This document shows positions 56,019-64,000 of a stretch of 64,000 nucleotides of DNA, one piece after another. A program made the position numbers and the translations under genes. Origin of the DNA: an uncultured Ruegeria sp. (lineage in GTDB: Bacteria > Pseudomonadota > Alphaproteobacteria > Rhodobacterales > Rhodobacteraceae); contig NZ_CANMFF010000007.1 of assembly GCF_947497005.1 (NCBI RefSeq), positions 186,001 to 250,000 of the forward strand, in the 5' to 3' direction. The notes beneath the pieces were generated by a model. It was not told the origin of the DNA. It searched no databases and saw nothing but the letters and a program-made list of their open reading frames with translations. Within the stretch, counting starts at the first letter, position 1. Each line of letters starts with the position of its first letter.

Positions 56019-56111
56019 GGAAGTCGGGTCAGTCTCGAAAGTATCGAAAAGTTTTCAGATTGCCGGTGTTTTAATAAGTATTCGAGGGGGCGAGACTGAC
56101 CCCCGACTTCC
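56019..56111. repeat. Long inverted-repeat element downstream of hemC
   Basis: The 19-base arm GGAAGTCGGGTCAGTCTCG (56019-56037) is the reverse complement of 56091-56111 apart from two extra bases in the right arm. A 53-base, AT-richer loop lies between. The total is 93 bases, starting 70 bases after hemC. It could fold as a long RNA stem or be a small mobile-element relic (MITE-like). No target duplication is obvious. Confidence 0.8.
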
Positions 56112-56119
56112 AAAGGTAG

Positions 56120-56152
56120 CGGGTCGCTGTTGGCTTCAACAGCGACCCGTTT
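56120..56152. terminator. Strong terminator between hemC and the aminotransferase gene
   Basis: CGGGTCGCTGTTG (56120-56132) and CAACAGCGACCCG (56137-56149) form a 13-base perfect stem with a 4-base loop, followed by TTT. It can end hemC and, in the other direction, the catabolic operon. Confidence 0.85.
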
Positions 56153-56172
56153 ACCTTTCCTTTAAGCCGCAC

Positions 56173-57444
56173 TCAGGAAATCGCGGCAACAGCGTAGTGT
56201 ACGGCCTCTCTGGTTTGCTCCAAATCCGCATCGGTCACCGCTAGCGAGGGGTACAATTTACCCGGAGCTTTGAATATCCCATGCGCCCGCAACGCTGCAT
56301 TGTACGTGGTGTTGCGTTGCGGATCATCGTGATTTGCACTGCGATAATCCCGGCAATCGGCCTCGGTAAAGTAAAGGTCGAACAAGGTCTCATCGCCGCA
56401 GATACGATGGGCAATACCCGCGTCATTTAACGCATCCGCCTGCATCAGCTGCAGCTGCTTTCCAGTTGCGCGCAGATGTTCATAGGTGCCTTCGCGCCGT
56501 AGAATCTCCATCGTCTTCAACCCGGCGGCCGAGGCAACGGGGTTGCCCGACAAAGTGCCCAACTGCATCAGCCAGCCTTCTTCGCCAACTTCCGATTTGT
56601 CGAAATGCTTCATGATCTCGGCGCTGGCGCCCAAAGCGGCCAAAGGGAAGCCGCCACCGGTGATTTTGCCCATGGTGCTGATATCCGGGGTCACGCCATA
56701 TCGTTCCTGCGCCCCGCCATAGGCCAATCGGAAGCCAGTGACGATCTCGTCGAAAATCAGCAGAACACCGTGTTTGTCACACAAGTCCCGCAACCCTTGC
56801 AGGTATCCCGGCACAGGTGGGATAATCCGCTGCAGAGGTTCAACCATAATCGCAGCGACATCATCGTGTTCATCCAATAGCGCAGCCACAGCTTCAAGAT
56901 CATTGAAGGGCGCGATCAGCATCTGCTCGGCCACACTTTCGGGAATTCCCGCGCTGTCGGGCACCGCCTGAGGGAAGTTGACCCGGCGGCTGGGGGCAAG
57001 GCTCATCTGCGCCTCAGCGCTCATACCGTGGTATCCGCCCTCGAATTTGAGGATCTTGTTGCGCCCAGTGTAAGCGCGCGCCAGCCGGAGCGCATACATA
57101 TCTGCCTCACCGCCGGAGGCAACAAATCGTACCTTTTCGCAGCAGGGAACGGCCTCAATTATTGCCTCGGCCAGTTCGATACCTTTGCTGTTGTTTGCAA
57201 AGAACGTCATGCCCTTGGGCAGTTGTTCCAGAACCGCTTCCATCACTTCGGGGTGGCCATGGCCCAGCAGCATCGGACCGGACCCGATCAGGTAGTCGAT
57301 ATATTCGTTCCCGTCTTCGTCCCAGACACGGCTGCCCTCGCCACGGGCGATGATGATGCCCGGATCGAAATTGCCAAAACCGCCGGCAGGCAGAACTTCG
57401 TTTGCGCGTGCTATCCACTCGGACTGCGTTTGGATCTTCAGCAT
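56173..57444 (-). CDS. Class III aminotransferase, glutamate-1-semialdehyde-aminomutase-like
   Basis: A 423-residue PLP enzyme of the GSAM/class III family. It has GHGHPEVMEAVLEQL, the PLP-contact DEIVTGFRLAYGGAQE and the lysine in STMGKITGGGFPLAALG. Although it resembles HemL, it is the last gene of a catabolic run, one base after the preceding stop, so a role in haem synthesis is unlikely. It may move an amino group on the product of the upstream enzymes. ATG 57444 (MLKIQTQ) is preceded by GGAGATTGATTGAG; a longer frame to 57498 was rejected. Confidence 0.87.
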   Translation of the reverse strand: MLKIQTQSEWIARANEVLPAGGFGNFDPGIIIARGEGSRVWDEDGNEYIDYLIGSGPMLLGHGHPEVMEAVLEQLPKGMTFFANNSKGIELAEAIIEAVPCCEKVRFVASGGEADMYALRLARAYTGRNKILKFEGGYHGMSAEAQMSLAPSRRVNFPQAVPDSAGIPESVAEQMLIAPFNDLEAVAALLDEHDDVAAIMVEPLQRIIPPVPGYLQGLRDLCDKHGVLLIFDEIVTGFRLAYGGAQERYGVTPDISTMGKITGGGFPLAALGASAEIMKHFDKSEVGEEGWLMQLGTLSGNPVASAAGLKTMEILRREGTYEHLRATGKQLQLMQADALNDAGIAHRICGDETLFDLYFTEADCRDYRSANHDDPQRNTTYNAALRAHGIFKAPGKLYPSLAVTDADLEQTREAVHYAVAAIS

Positions 57445-57445
57445 C

Positions 57446-58549
57446 TCAATCAATCTCCAAAATCGGGGAGCCAAGAATTTCGAGGTCAGGTGCAACACCT
57501 AAACCCGGACGCTCGGGCGGTGCAATCCGACCATTTTCACGGTTTGGTGCGTCGGGACACAAGCGCGGAGCAACATAAGAGGACAGATCGCAGGTGTTCA
57601 TCAGCGATCCATGCGGGGTTGAAGCCGCAAAATGTAGCGAGGCCGCCGTCACGATATCCGAACCCCATGTGCATTCTGCGCAAATCTCGGCACCCAGTTG
57701 CACGGTCAGATCACGCGCACGCCGCATCGCCGACAGGCCGCCAAATTTCGACAGTTTCAGTGCAACCGCGTCCATGCATCCCAGCTCATGCGCCCGCATC
57801 AGCGAGGCAAGGTCATATGCATTTTCGTCGATCTTCATAGGCAGGCCCGTGGCCTGACGGACAGCGGCGCAGTCCTCCAACGTTTTACAGGGCTGTTCCA
57901 GCATCACATCCAGATGCGCCACCGCACGCCCCGTCCGGGTTGCCTGCAGGCGCGACGCCCCACAATTCCAGTCGCCATACACCAGCGACCCCGGCCCTAC
58001 AGCCTCGCGTACTTTGATCAGCCGCTCGGCATCTGCCTGCCAATCGGCCTCGGCACCCAGCTTGACCTGGAACTGGCGGATACCGGTTTGAAAGGCGGTC
58101 TTTGCGATGCGTGCCATCTCGTCCGGCGCAATGCATGTGATCGAATGATAGAGCGGCATATCCGCCCGCGTTCTACCACCCAGCAACGCATAGACCGGCA
58201 ACCCTGCCGCGTGGCCAAACAGATCCCACAACGCAATATCAACAATCGATTTCGCGTATCGATGTCCTTGCAGAAATCCATCCAGCTTGCGCATGGGTGC
58301 ATCTACACCGAAAGGCGACATTCCAAGGATCTCAGGACCCATTTCAGCAACGGCGCCCGGAACACCATCCGCATAGGCGGGCAGGTAATGCGGGATCGGG
58401 CAGACCTCACCCCAGCCATTTAGGCCGGTGTCTGTGTCAAAGCAAAGGATATGAGATTTCACAGTCGCGCAGGTCTTGCCTTCGGCCATGTGATAGGTCT
58501 CATGACTGGTCAGATCGACAGACCACAGCGTTATCTTGTTAATCTTCAA
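57446..58549 (-). CDS. Enolase-superfamily enzyme (MR/MLE), third in tandem
   Basis: A 367-residue mandelate racemase/muconate lactonizing family enzyme. The barrel residues are K163 (FQVKLG), metal ligands D193, E218 (LEQPC) and D241 (KIDENAYD), and K265 (ALKLSKFGG). Two lysines facing each other at K163 and K265 are typical of members that exchange an alpha proton, such as hydroxyproline-betaine epimerase HpbD; the actual substrate is unknown. Its start overlaps the upstream paralogue's stop by 4 bases. Confidence 0.88.
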   Translation of the reverse strand: MKINKITLWSVDLTSHETYHMAEGKTCATVKSHILCFDTDTGLNGWGEVCPIPHYLPAYADGVPGAVAEMGPEILGMSPFGVDAPMRKLDGFLQGHRYAKSIVDIALWDLFGHAAGLPVYALLGGRTRADMPLYHSITCIAPDEMARIAKTAFQTGIRQFQVKLGAEADWQADAERLIKVREAVGPGSLVYGDWNCGASRLQATRTGRAVAHLDVMLEQPCKTLEDCAAVRQATGLPMKIDENAYDLASLMRAHELGCMDAVALKLSKFGGLSAMRRARDLTVQLGAEICAECTWGSDIVTAASLHFAASTPHGSLMNTCDLSSYVAPRLCPDAPNRENGRIAPPERPGLGVAPDLEILGSPILEID

Positions 58550-59652
58550 GTATATTCTCCCACTGGATTACCCAATGTGTTTTCGTCCGGGTGCACGCCA
58601 AGCCCCGGTGCGTCGGGCAGATGCAAGTTGCCATCGATATTGCGAGGCCCGCGGCCACCCGCAATATCGACCGTAATCATGTCCTGACAGGACCAAACAG
58701 CATGGCAATTGTCATCCGGGACGGTCGCGGCCAGATGCAGTGCTTCGGTATCGGCCAGAACCGTTCCGCCTGTGGCCATCACGAACATGTCGATCCCATG
58801 GGCCAGCGCGATATCCCGCATCCGCGCGGCCTTGGTCAGCCCACCAACGCGGTTCAGCTTGATCCCGAAAATCTGGGCCAGACCATCGCGGGCAATCCGG
58901 GCGGCATCCTGCAAGGTCACAAGGCTCTCATCCACGGAAACAGGCGACGCATGAAGCCCCGAGATGGCCGCGATATCATCCAGCGTCTCACAGGGTTGCT
59001 CAAACATAACGTTCAGGTCTTCGCAGGCGCTCATCACGCGCAAAGCCTGTTGACGCGTCCAGCCGCGATTAACGTCATAGAGAACGATTTCTCCGGGTTG
59101 CCGGATGCTTTCCACATCCCGCACACGGGCAATGTCCCGTTCAACATCACCGCCGATTTTCACGGAATGGGCGATATAGCCGCGCTTGCGATAGCGTTCC
59201 ATGACCTCGCGCGTTTCACCGACGGTTTTCGCCCCGACCGACGACGCAATCGGGCGTGGTGTCCGCGATCCGCCGCCCATCAGGTCGGCGATCGGCAGGC
59301 CCGCTGCCTGACCTGCAATATCCCAGCAAGCCATATCGATGGGACTTTTGGCATAAAGATGTCCGGGCAAGGCAAGATCCATCGCCCGTTCCACATCCAG
59401 AACCCGACGCGGATCGAGGCCGAGGATGAAGGGTGCCATCGTTTCGATCCCGGCCCGGATGCCCGGCCCATGAGCAGGCACATAGGTGTGCCCCCAAGGC
59501 GTGCCCTCGCCCCAACCAATCAGACCCGTATCGGTTTCAAGCTTGACCAGCGTCGCATCCAGCGTTTCGAATTTCAATCGACCGCCGGACAGCCAATAAG
59601 GATGCTCAAGCGGCAGATCGACCTGATAAACAGTAATGGATTTGATTTTCAT
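58546..59652 (-). CDS. Enolase-superfamily enzyme (MR/MLE), second in tandem
   Basis: A 368-residue MR/MLE enzyme. Catalytic and metal residues are K165 (HSVKIG), D193 (YDVNRGW), E218 (FEQPC), D241 (SVDESLV) and K265 (IKLNRVGG). The N-terminal capping domain has SGGRLKFETLDATLVKLET in the place that selects the substrate. Each tandem copy differs here, so the three probably act on different compounds or steps. ATGA overlaps on both sides. Confidence 0.88.
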   Translation of the reverse strand: MKIKSITVYQVDLPLEHPYWLSGGRLKFETLDATLVKLETDTGLIGWGEGTPWGHTYVPAHGPGIRAGIETMAPFILGLDPRRVLDVERAMDLALPGHLYAKSPIDMACWDIAGQAAGLPIADLMGGGSRTPRPIASSVGAKTVGETREVMERYRKRGYIAHSVKIGGDVERDIARVRDVESIRQPGEIVLYDVNRGWTRQQALRVMSACEDLNVMFEQPCETLDDIAAISGLHASPVSVDESLVTLQDAARIARDGLAQIFGIKLNRVGGLTKAARMRDIALAHGIDMFVMATGGTVLADTEALHLAATVPDDNCHAVWSCQDMITVDIAGGRGPRNIDGNLHLPDAPGLGVHPDENTLGNPVGEYT

Positions 59653-60755
59653 AAAGTATACTCCGCCACTGGTGCACCGAGGCTCTCGAATTCGGGGGTT
59701 ACACCCAATCCCGGCGCATCGGTTGCATAGAGCTTTCCGTCTTCTGCAACGGGGCCGCCGATGCCGGTAGATCGCGTGTTGTAGTTCATCAGATCCGTCG
59801 TGTTCTGAAGATACTCGGAAGGCGTCGATGCCGCGAAATGGGCCACAACCGAAGAGGTGATCTCTCCGCCCCAGGTGTCTTCGCTGACCACGGGAAAGCG
59901 GTTGTCGATCAGGTAATCACGCACCCGTCGTGCCTTGCTGATGCCGCCGAGGTTTGAGACCTTTAGACAGCAGATCTCAGCCCCACGGTCCGCGACGATA
60001 CGCTGGGCCATATGGATGCCGGTGAGACATTCATCCAGCTTCATTGGCTGCTCAGCAACCCGGCGCACCTGTTGGCATTCTTCATAGGTGCGGCAGGGTT
60101 GTTCCAGAATGAAGTCCAGATCACGCGTCTCGCGCGCCACGCGGATTGCATTGTCCACGCGCCAGCCCTGATTTGCATCGGCCATGGCTTTCTCGCCCGG
60201 TTTCAACAGGGGCACAGTGGTGTGTATCCGGTCAATGTCGCTGGTCCAGTCGCCGCCCACCTTAATCTGAAACTGCCGATAACCCTGCTCCCGGTAGCGA
60301 TCCATCTCGGCCACCGTCTCGGCCACCGATTTTTGCGGCGCGACCCGGTACATCGGCGCACCGTCGGTCAACTTGCCGCCCAGAAGCATCCAGACCGGCT
60401 GATCGCAGGCCTGCCCCAGTATATCCCAACACGCCGCATCGTACGGGGCCTTGGCATAGCCATGCCCCTGCACCAGATGGTCCATCAGATGCTCGATACG
60501 CCCCACCTGCCGCGGGTCTTCGCCCAGTAGATTCGGAGCGACCAGCCGCCCCAGTGCAGCGACACCTTCGGAATGGGCCACCATGTAGTTCTCACCACAG
60601 GGTGTGAATTCTCCACACCCCTGCAGACCCGCATCAGTGTCGATCACCACAACCGAGGCTATGGCTGTTTCAATCGCATTTCCCGCGCCCCAGACATAGG
60701 TACCGCCCACATAGGGCAGCCCGGTCCGGAAAATTCGGATGCGGGTGATTTTCAT
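59649..60755 (-). CDS. Enolase-superfamily enzyme (MR/MLE), first in tandem
   Basis: A 368-residue MR/MLE enzyme with K165 (FQIKVGG), D193 (DANQGW), E218 (LEQPC), D241 (KLDECLTG) and K265 (CLKVSNLGG). The C-terminal block [20 protein letters not shown] is conserved among amino-acid-type members. ATG 60755 (MKITRIRIF) was chosen because its ATGA overlaps the stop of the DddQ-type gene; the longer frame lies inside that gene. Racemisation, epimerisation or dehydration of a betaine or amino acid is possible. Confidence 0.88.
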   Translation of the reverse strand: MKITRIRIFRTGLPYVGGTYVWGAGNAIETAIASVVVIDTDAGLQGCGEFTPCGENYMVAHSEGVAALGRLVAPNLLGEDPRQVGRIEHLMDHLVQGHGYAKAPYDAACWDILGQACDQPVWMLLGGKLTDGAPMYRVAPQKSVAETVAEMDRYREQGYRQFQIKVGGDWTSDIDRIHTTVPLLKPGEKAMADANQGWRVDNAIRVARETRDLDFILEQPCRTYEECQQVRRVAEQPMKLDECLTGIHMAQRIVADRGAEICCLKVSNLGGISKARRVRDYLIDNRFPVVSEDTWGGEITSSVVAHFAASTPSEYLQNTTDLMNYNTRSTGIGGPVAEDGKLYATDAPGLGVTPEFESLGAPVAEYTL

Positions 60756-61330
60756 GCGACATCCATCATAGGCAGATCGCCCATCCCTTCGCCGCGCCAA
60801 AGGACATAGGTCAGGATCGGTTGATCTGTCGTGATCATGGCGTGACTTTGCCAGCTTATGTGCTGCCGCGTCAGGTTCGGGCCAACAAATGTTTCGTCTT
60901 CATCGCTCCGAAAAACAGCACCGCCTGCCAGGATCAGATACAGCTCTTCTGCCTGATGGCTATGCCAGTCATAGTCCAGGCCAGCGCCCCAGTACCCCAC
61001 GTAGCCGCGCAACTGGGCCGAGTGAAAATGCCCGGTCGGACCGAACAATTCGTAGTATCCATACCGGTTCAGAAAATCCGCGCCGACTTCCTCTTCGGTA
61101 TAGGTGTGTTTCCAGTGGGCTTGATGCGCGGTCGCCTTGATCGCCGCGATCAGATCGCGGGTTCGTTCCCCGCCGTCGAGGTTAAAGTCGCGCACTAAAT
61201 CGGTCGCCGGCACGGGTGCAGGCCGCAGACCAGTGGCTGCCAAATCATCCGGCCATGGCGCAAACCCCTTCAGTCCCGGATGCGCTTGGTGCACTTGGCG
61301 GGCGGCCTCGAGAACGTCATCCAGCGTCAT
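60752..61330 (-). CDS. dddQ: DddQ-type cupin lyase (putative DMSP lyase)
   Basis: A 192-residue cupin. The motif [21 protein letters not shown] fits G(X)5HXH(X)3E(X)6G. Residues Y120, H125, E129, Y131, H163 and W178 stand exactly where I recall the metal- and substrate-contacting residues of Ruegeria lacuscaerulensis DddQ. DddQ splits dimethylsulfoniopropionate into dimethyl sulfide and acrylate. DddQ enzymes often show low DMSP activity, and the operon around it (three MR/MLE enzymes, a demethylase-type flavoprotein, an MDR) suggests the natural substrate may be a related onium compound. The symbol is tentative. Confidence 0.78.
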   Translation of the reverse strand: MTLDDVLEAARQVHQAHPGLKGFAPWPDDLAATGLRPAPVPATDLVRDFNLDGGERTRDLIAAIKATAHQAHWKHTYTEEEVGADFLNRYGYYELFGPTGHFHSAQLRGYVGYWGAGLDYDWHSHQAEELYLILAGGAVFRSDEDETFVGPNLTRQHISWQSHAMITTDQPILTYVLWRGEGMGDLPMMDVA

Positions 61331-62409
61331 GGCACTACCACGATGTTGCCGGTGTGCTGCTTGGCGATGAAGGCAGATTGCGCTTCACGCAACTCCTCCA
61401 GCGGATAGGTCGCAGCAAGCGCCGGTTTGATCTCACCCGCCTCGATATATTTCACAAGGCTCTGCATCACCTGCGGGTCAATCACGGTCGAACCGGTAAA
61501 GGTCAGGTCGCGCAGGTAGAAGGTCCGCAGGTCAAACTCGACCATCGGACCTGCGATGGCACCGGAACAAGTATAGCGTCCGCCGCGTTCCAGAATGTCG
61601 ACCAGGTTCGGCCAGTATGGGCCGCCTACCACATCGGCAACCACCGTGATTTTTTCGTCGCCCAGCGCCGCCCGCAAGTTCTCAGGCGCACGGGTCAAAG
61701 TTAGGTCGGGGCCAAGCTCGGCCACGTCGGCGTGTTTGGTCTCTGACGCCATCGCGACCACACGTGCGCCACGACGTTTCGCCAATTGGACCAATGCGCC
61801 GCCAACGCCACCAGACGCGCCGGGGACCAGCACGGTGTCTTTTTCAGTCACGTTGGCACGGGACAGCATTCCTTCGGCGGTCGAGTAAGAGCAGGAGAAC
61901 GTCGCCAGTTCGGCATCCGACAGATCCGAAGTGATCGGCACCGCATTCACGGCCAGAGTCGTGGCATATTCCGCGAAACCTCCATCCCGTTCCGACCCAA
62001 AATAACCTGTCTTGTTCATATTGCCGGGGTCAGCAGGATCCCGCAGCCAGCCATCCGTTATGACACGCTCGCCGACGCGGGCGCTGTCAACACCCATGCC
62101 AACCGCCACGATGTGTCCGCAGATATCTGCCCCCTGAATGCGCGGGAAGGTGATCGGATTGCCGCCCCAGGTGGGGTCTTCTTCGCCCACCTCATCGAAC
62201 GCGCCACCTGTCGTCGCATCGGTGACCGTTTTTGAATACCAGCCGGACCGCGTATTGACGTCGGTATTGTTCAATCCGCAGGCTGCGACCCTGATCAGAA
62301 CATCTCCGGCCGCAGGTTCGGGGCGCGGCCAGTTTTCGTGCAGAACCATTTGGTCCAAACCACCATGGCCCATTGTCACCATCGCTTTCATTGTGTCAGG
62401 CAGGTTCAT
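61327..62409 (-). CDS. MDR family oxidoreductase
   Basis: A 360-residue medium-chain reductase. The GroES-like part has [18 protein letters not shown] and [13 protein letters not shown] (no GHE catalytic zinc motif); the Rossmann part has [22 protein letters not shown]. An insert of about 30 residues (60-95, [16 protein letters not shown]) lies in the substrate domain. It could reduce an unsaturated or aldehyde product of the lyase, as AcuI does with acryloyl-CoA in DMSP users, but that is only by analogy. Start shares one base with the upstream stop (TGATG); overlaps dddQ by 4 bases. Confidence 0.85.
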   Translation of the reverse strand: MNLPDTMKAMVTMGHGGLDQMVLHENWPRPEPAAGDVLIRVAACGLNNTDVNTRSGWYSKTVTDATTGGAFDEVGEEDPTWGGNPITFPRIQGADICGHIVAVGMGVDSARVGERVITDGWLRDPADPGNMNKTGYFGSERDGGFAEYATTLAVNAVPITSDLSDAELATFSCSYSTAEGMLSRANVTEKDTVLVPGASGGVGGALVQLAKRRGARVVAMASETKHADVAELGPDLTLTRAPENLRAALGDEKITVVADVVGGPYWPNLVDILERGGRYTCSGAIAGPMVEFDLRTFYLRDLTFTGSTVIDPQVMQSLVKYIEAGEIKPALAATYPLEELREAQSAFIAKQHTGNIVVVP

Positions 62410-64000
62410 CACACAGTCTCCAGTATAGCGTCGGTTCGGGGCAACTGATTTTCGGGATCGTAAGCGGGTTCGCCCAGAACGCGCGCGGCGCGGGGGTTGC
62501 CGTGGATTACGACCTCCAACCCGGTTCCGGGGGTCGCCGCATCGGGTTTGATATAGGCAAACGCGAGGATCTTGCCGACCGTGTGGCCATAGGCAACCGA
62601 CGCGGTCGACCCAACGACGCATCCGTTCAGCATCACTGCTTCGCCGCCATGCCCATCAATCTCTCCGTCCGGTTCGATTTCCAGATAGGCACAAATCCAG
62701 GGCAGATCAGTATTGAGCGTTTGGTCCTTGCCCAAATACTCCTTGTCGGTACGGGCAAAACGCAGCACGTCTGCCTCGACCAGAGTGACCTCATTGGTCA
62801 GCTCACCCGCGCCTTTGAACCCTTTCTCCATCCGCATCACGTTCATGGCAAAGCTGCCGTAGTCGGCGATGCCATGCGCCTCACCCGCAGTCCAAAGCGC
62901 GGTGTAAACGTCGAGGCAGGCGGCGTTGGGCATGTGCAACTCCCATCCCAACTCACCGGCATAGGACATCCGGAACGCCCAAACCTGATGGCCCGCAATG
63001 ATGATTTCCTGCGCCGACAGCCAGCGGAATCCGGCATTGGTCAGATCGGCATCGGTGCAGCGCGCCAGCACGTCGCGCGAACGGGGGCCATTCAACGACA
63101 GGGCTGACCATTCGGCGGACAACGCAGTGATCTGTACATCCTCGCTCGTGCGTTGATGTGCCAGATGATCCAGCAGGCGTTGTTCGAAAAAGGCCGCGCA
63201 GACCAGATAGAAACGGTCCTCGGCCATACGGACAATCGTTGTTTCCAACTCAATCCGACCACGTCGGTTCAGCATATGGGTCAGCGTGATCGAAGCGACC
63301 TTCTGCGGCATCCGGTTCGCGGTCAGCCGGTCCAGCAGGGCGTAGGCATCCGGGCCAGAAACCTCGACCTTGGTAAAGGCGGTCACATCCATGATGCCGA
63401 CGCGTTCGCGCACCGCCTTGACCTCGGCCGCTATCATGTCATCGGCGGGGGTCCGGCGGAAGGAATAGTGATCGCGCTGTTCTACACCATCTCGCGCGAA
63501 CCAGCGGGGTCGTTCAAAGCCATAGACTTCTTCATGAACCGCTCCCTTGGATTTCAGCAGCTCATACAGCGGCGAAGGCTTGATCGGGCGCCCTTCAAGA
63601 CGGTTGAAATGCGGAAAAGGGATTTCGTGGCGCAGGCAATAGTCTTCCTCTGCCTTGATCACCTGCCAGTCCTTGATGGCATAACTGCCGAACCTACGTG
63701 GATCGAACTCACGCATCGAGATATCGGCCGCGCCATGCACCATCCAGCGCGCCAATTCGCGGGTCAGACCCGGGCCCCAGCCGATCCCAATCTGCGTACC
63801 GCAGCAGCACCAGTAGTTCCGAACACCCGGCGCGGGCCCGATCAGAGGGTTGCCATCGGGGGGATGCGAGATCGCCCCATGGACATCGCGTTGAATGCCC
63901 AGTTCGGCAAAGATCGGCATGCGGTTCAGGCTTTCCTCAAGCCACGGCATCACCCGGCCGTAATCCGCGTCGAACAGCCAGTTTTCGTATTCCCACGGGC
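62409..64000 (-). CDS. Dimethylglycine-dehydrogenase-type FAD/GcvT enzyme (5' end outside window)
   Basis: The last 530 residues of a large flavoenzyme; the frame stays open past 64000. The visible part starts in the C-terminal part of the FAD (DAO) domain (HPPDGNPLIGPAPGVRNYWCCCG, GWGPGLTRELARWMV), then a GcvT-like folate-binding domain (VGIMDVTAFTKVEVSGPDAYALLDRL, AGELGWELHMP) and the GcvT C-terminal barrel (NEVTLVEADVLRFARTDKEYLGKDQ). Such enzymes remove methyl groups from dimethylglycine or sarcosine and pass them to tetrahydrofolate. A methylated amine or betaine substrate is expected for the operon. Confidence 0.88.
   Translation of the reverse strand, partial: PWEYENWLFDADYGRVMPWLEESLNRMPIFAELGIQRDVHGAISHPPDGNPLIGPAPGVRNYWCCCGTQIGIGWGPGLTRELARWMVHGAADISMREFDPRRFGSYAIKDWQVIKAEEDYCLRHEIPFPHFNRLEGRPIKPSPLYELLKSKGAVHEEVYGFERPRWFARDGVEQRDHYSFRRTPADDMIAAEVKAVRERVGIMDVTAFTKVEVSGPDAYALLDRLTANRMPQKVASITLTHMLNRRGRIELETTIVRMAEDRFYLVCAAFFEQRLLDHLAHQRTSEDVQITALSAEWSALSLNGPRSRDVLARCTDADLTNAGFRWLSAQEIIIAGHQVWAFRMSYAGELGWELHMPNAACLDVYTALWTAGEAHGIADYGSFAMNVMRMEKGFKGAGELTNEVTLVEADVLRFARTDKEYLGKDQTLNTDLPWICAYLEIEPDGEIDGHGGEAVMLNGCVVGSTASVAYGHTVGKILAFAYIKPDAATPGTGLEVVIHGNPRAARVLGEPAYDPENQLPRTDAILETV

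Noticed and set aside
56173..57444. Glutamate-1-semialdehyde aminomutase HemL for haem synthesis
   Set aside because: It is coupled to catabolic genes, on the opposite strand from hemC, and alphaproteobacteria normally use the ALA-synthase route.

Overview
The window looks like a chromosomal segment of a marine alphaproteobacterium of the Roseobacter group (Rhodobacteraceae). The reasons are a GC-rich, dense gene layout, a DddQ-type cupin lyase, Hint-domain proteins, a COQ9 homologue beside rpsU, and a class I PPK2. This placement is inference from gene content; no 16S rRNA or tRNA gene is visible. I see no insertion sequence, prophage, integrase or CRISPR array.

Layout. 0-10 kb: a YqgE protein, a DsbD-N-like periplasmic protein, a NUDIX hydrolase, an RND efflux pair (permease and adaptor), and a tight operon of uracil-DNA glycosylase, phosphoesterase, LysE exporter and moaB. 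9.5-14.6 kb: a cysteine-rich secreted repeat protein, then a seven-gene chain in which every stop overlaps the next start (pyrB, three small membrane proteins, a dihydroorotase homologue that has lost its active site, plsY, a 91-residue protein). 14.8-27.4 kb: YHS and beta-barrel envelope proteins, two quinone oxidoreductases, DUF2189, COQ9, rpsU, a CAP protein with a 15-residue tandem repeat, ppk2, a CPBP protease, a divergent Lrp-type regulator/alanine dehydrogenase pair, MscS and a GST. 27.4-35.3 kb: ytoQ, a Hint protein, pheT and pheS separated by three accessory genes, and a decayed Hint gene. 35.3-48 kb: the rsmE/NucS-like/gshA operon facing ubiA, an OmpA protein, a PLP trans-sulfuration enzyme, moaE-moaD-pgsA, a DMT transporter, uvrC, and an AT-rich intergenic stretch with a perfect DnaA-box match. 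48-56 kb: a pteridine-reductase-like SDR, an Na+/Ca2+ antiporter, a 56-residue zinc-ribbon gene, an S49 protease, an ABC-2 exporter, an alpha-methylacyl-CoA racemase, and divergent hemE/hemC.

The most interesting region is 56.2-64 kb. It is one minus-strand operon with 1-4 base overlaps or a 1-base gap between its genes. In transcription order it holds a dimethylglycine-dehydrogenase-type FAD/GcvT enzyme (cut by the window edge), an MDR oxidoreductase, a DddQ-type lyase with every expected active-site residue, three tandem enolase-superfamily enzymes sharing the same Lys/Asp/Glu/Asp/Lys positions, and a glutamate-semialdehyde-aminomutase-like aminotransferase. Racemisation or epimerisation, demethylation, elimination and transamination together look like catabolism of a methylated onium compound or betaine, with the DddQ protein as one step. 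The substrate is not visible from sequence.

Other leads are the catalytically dead PyrC homologue in a pyrB operon, four perfect hairpins in tandem downstream of ald, a 93-base inverted-repeat element after hemC, and a truncated Hint pseudogene.
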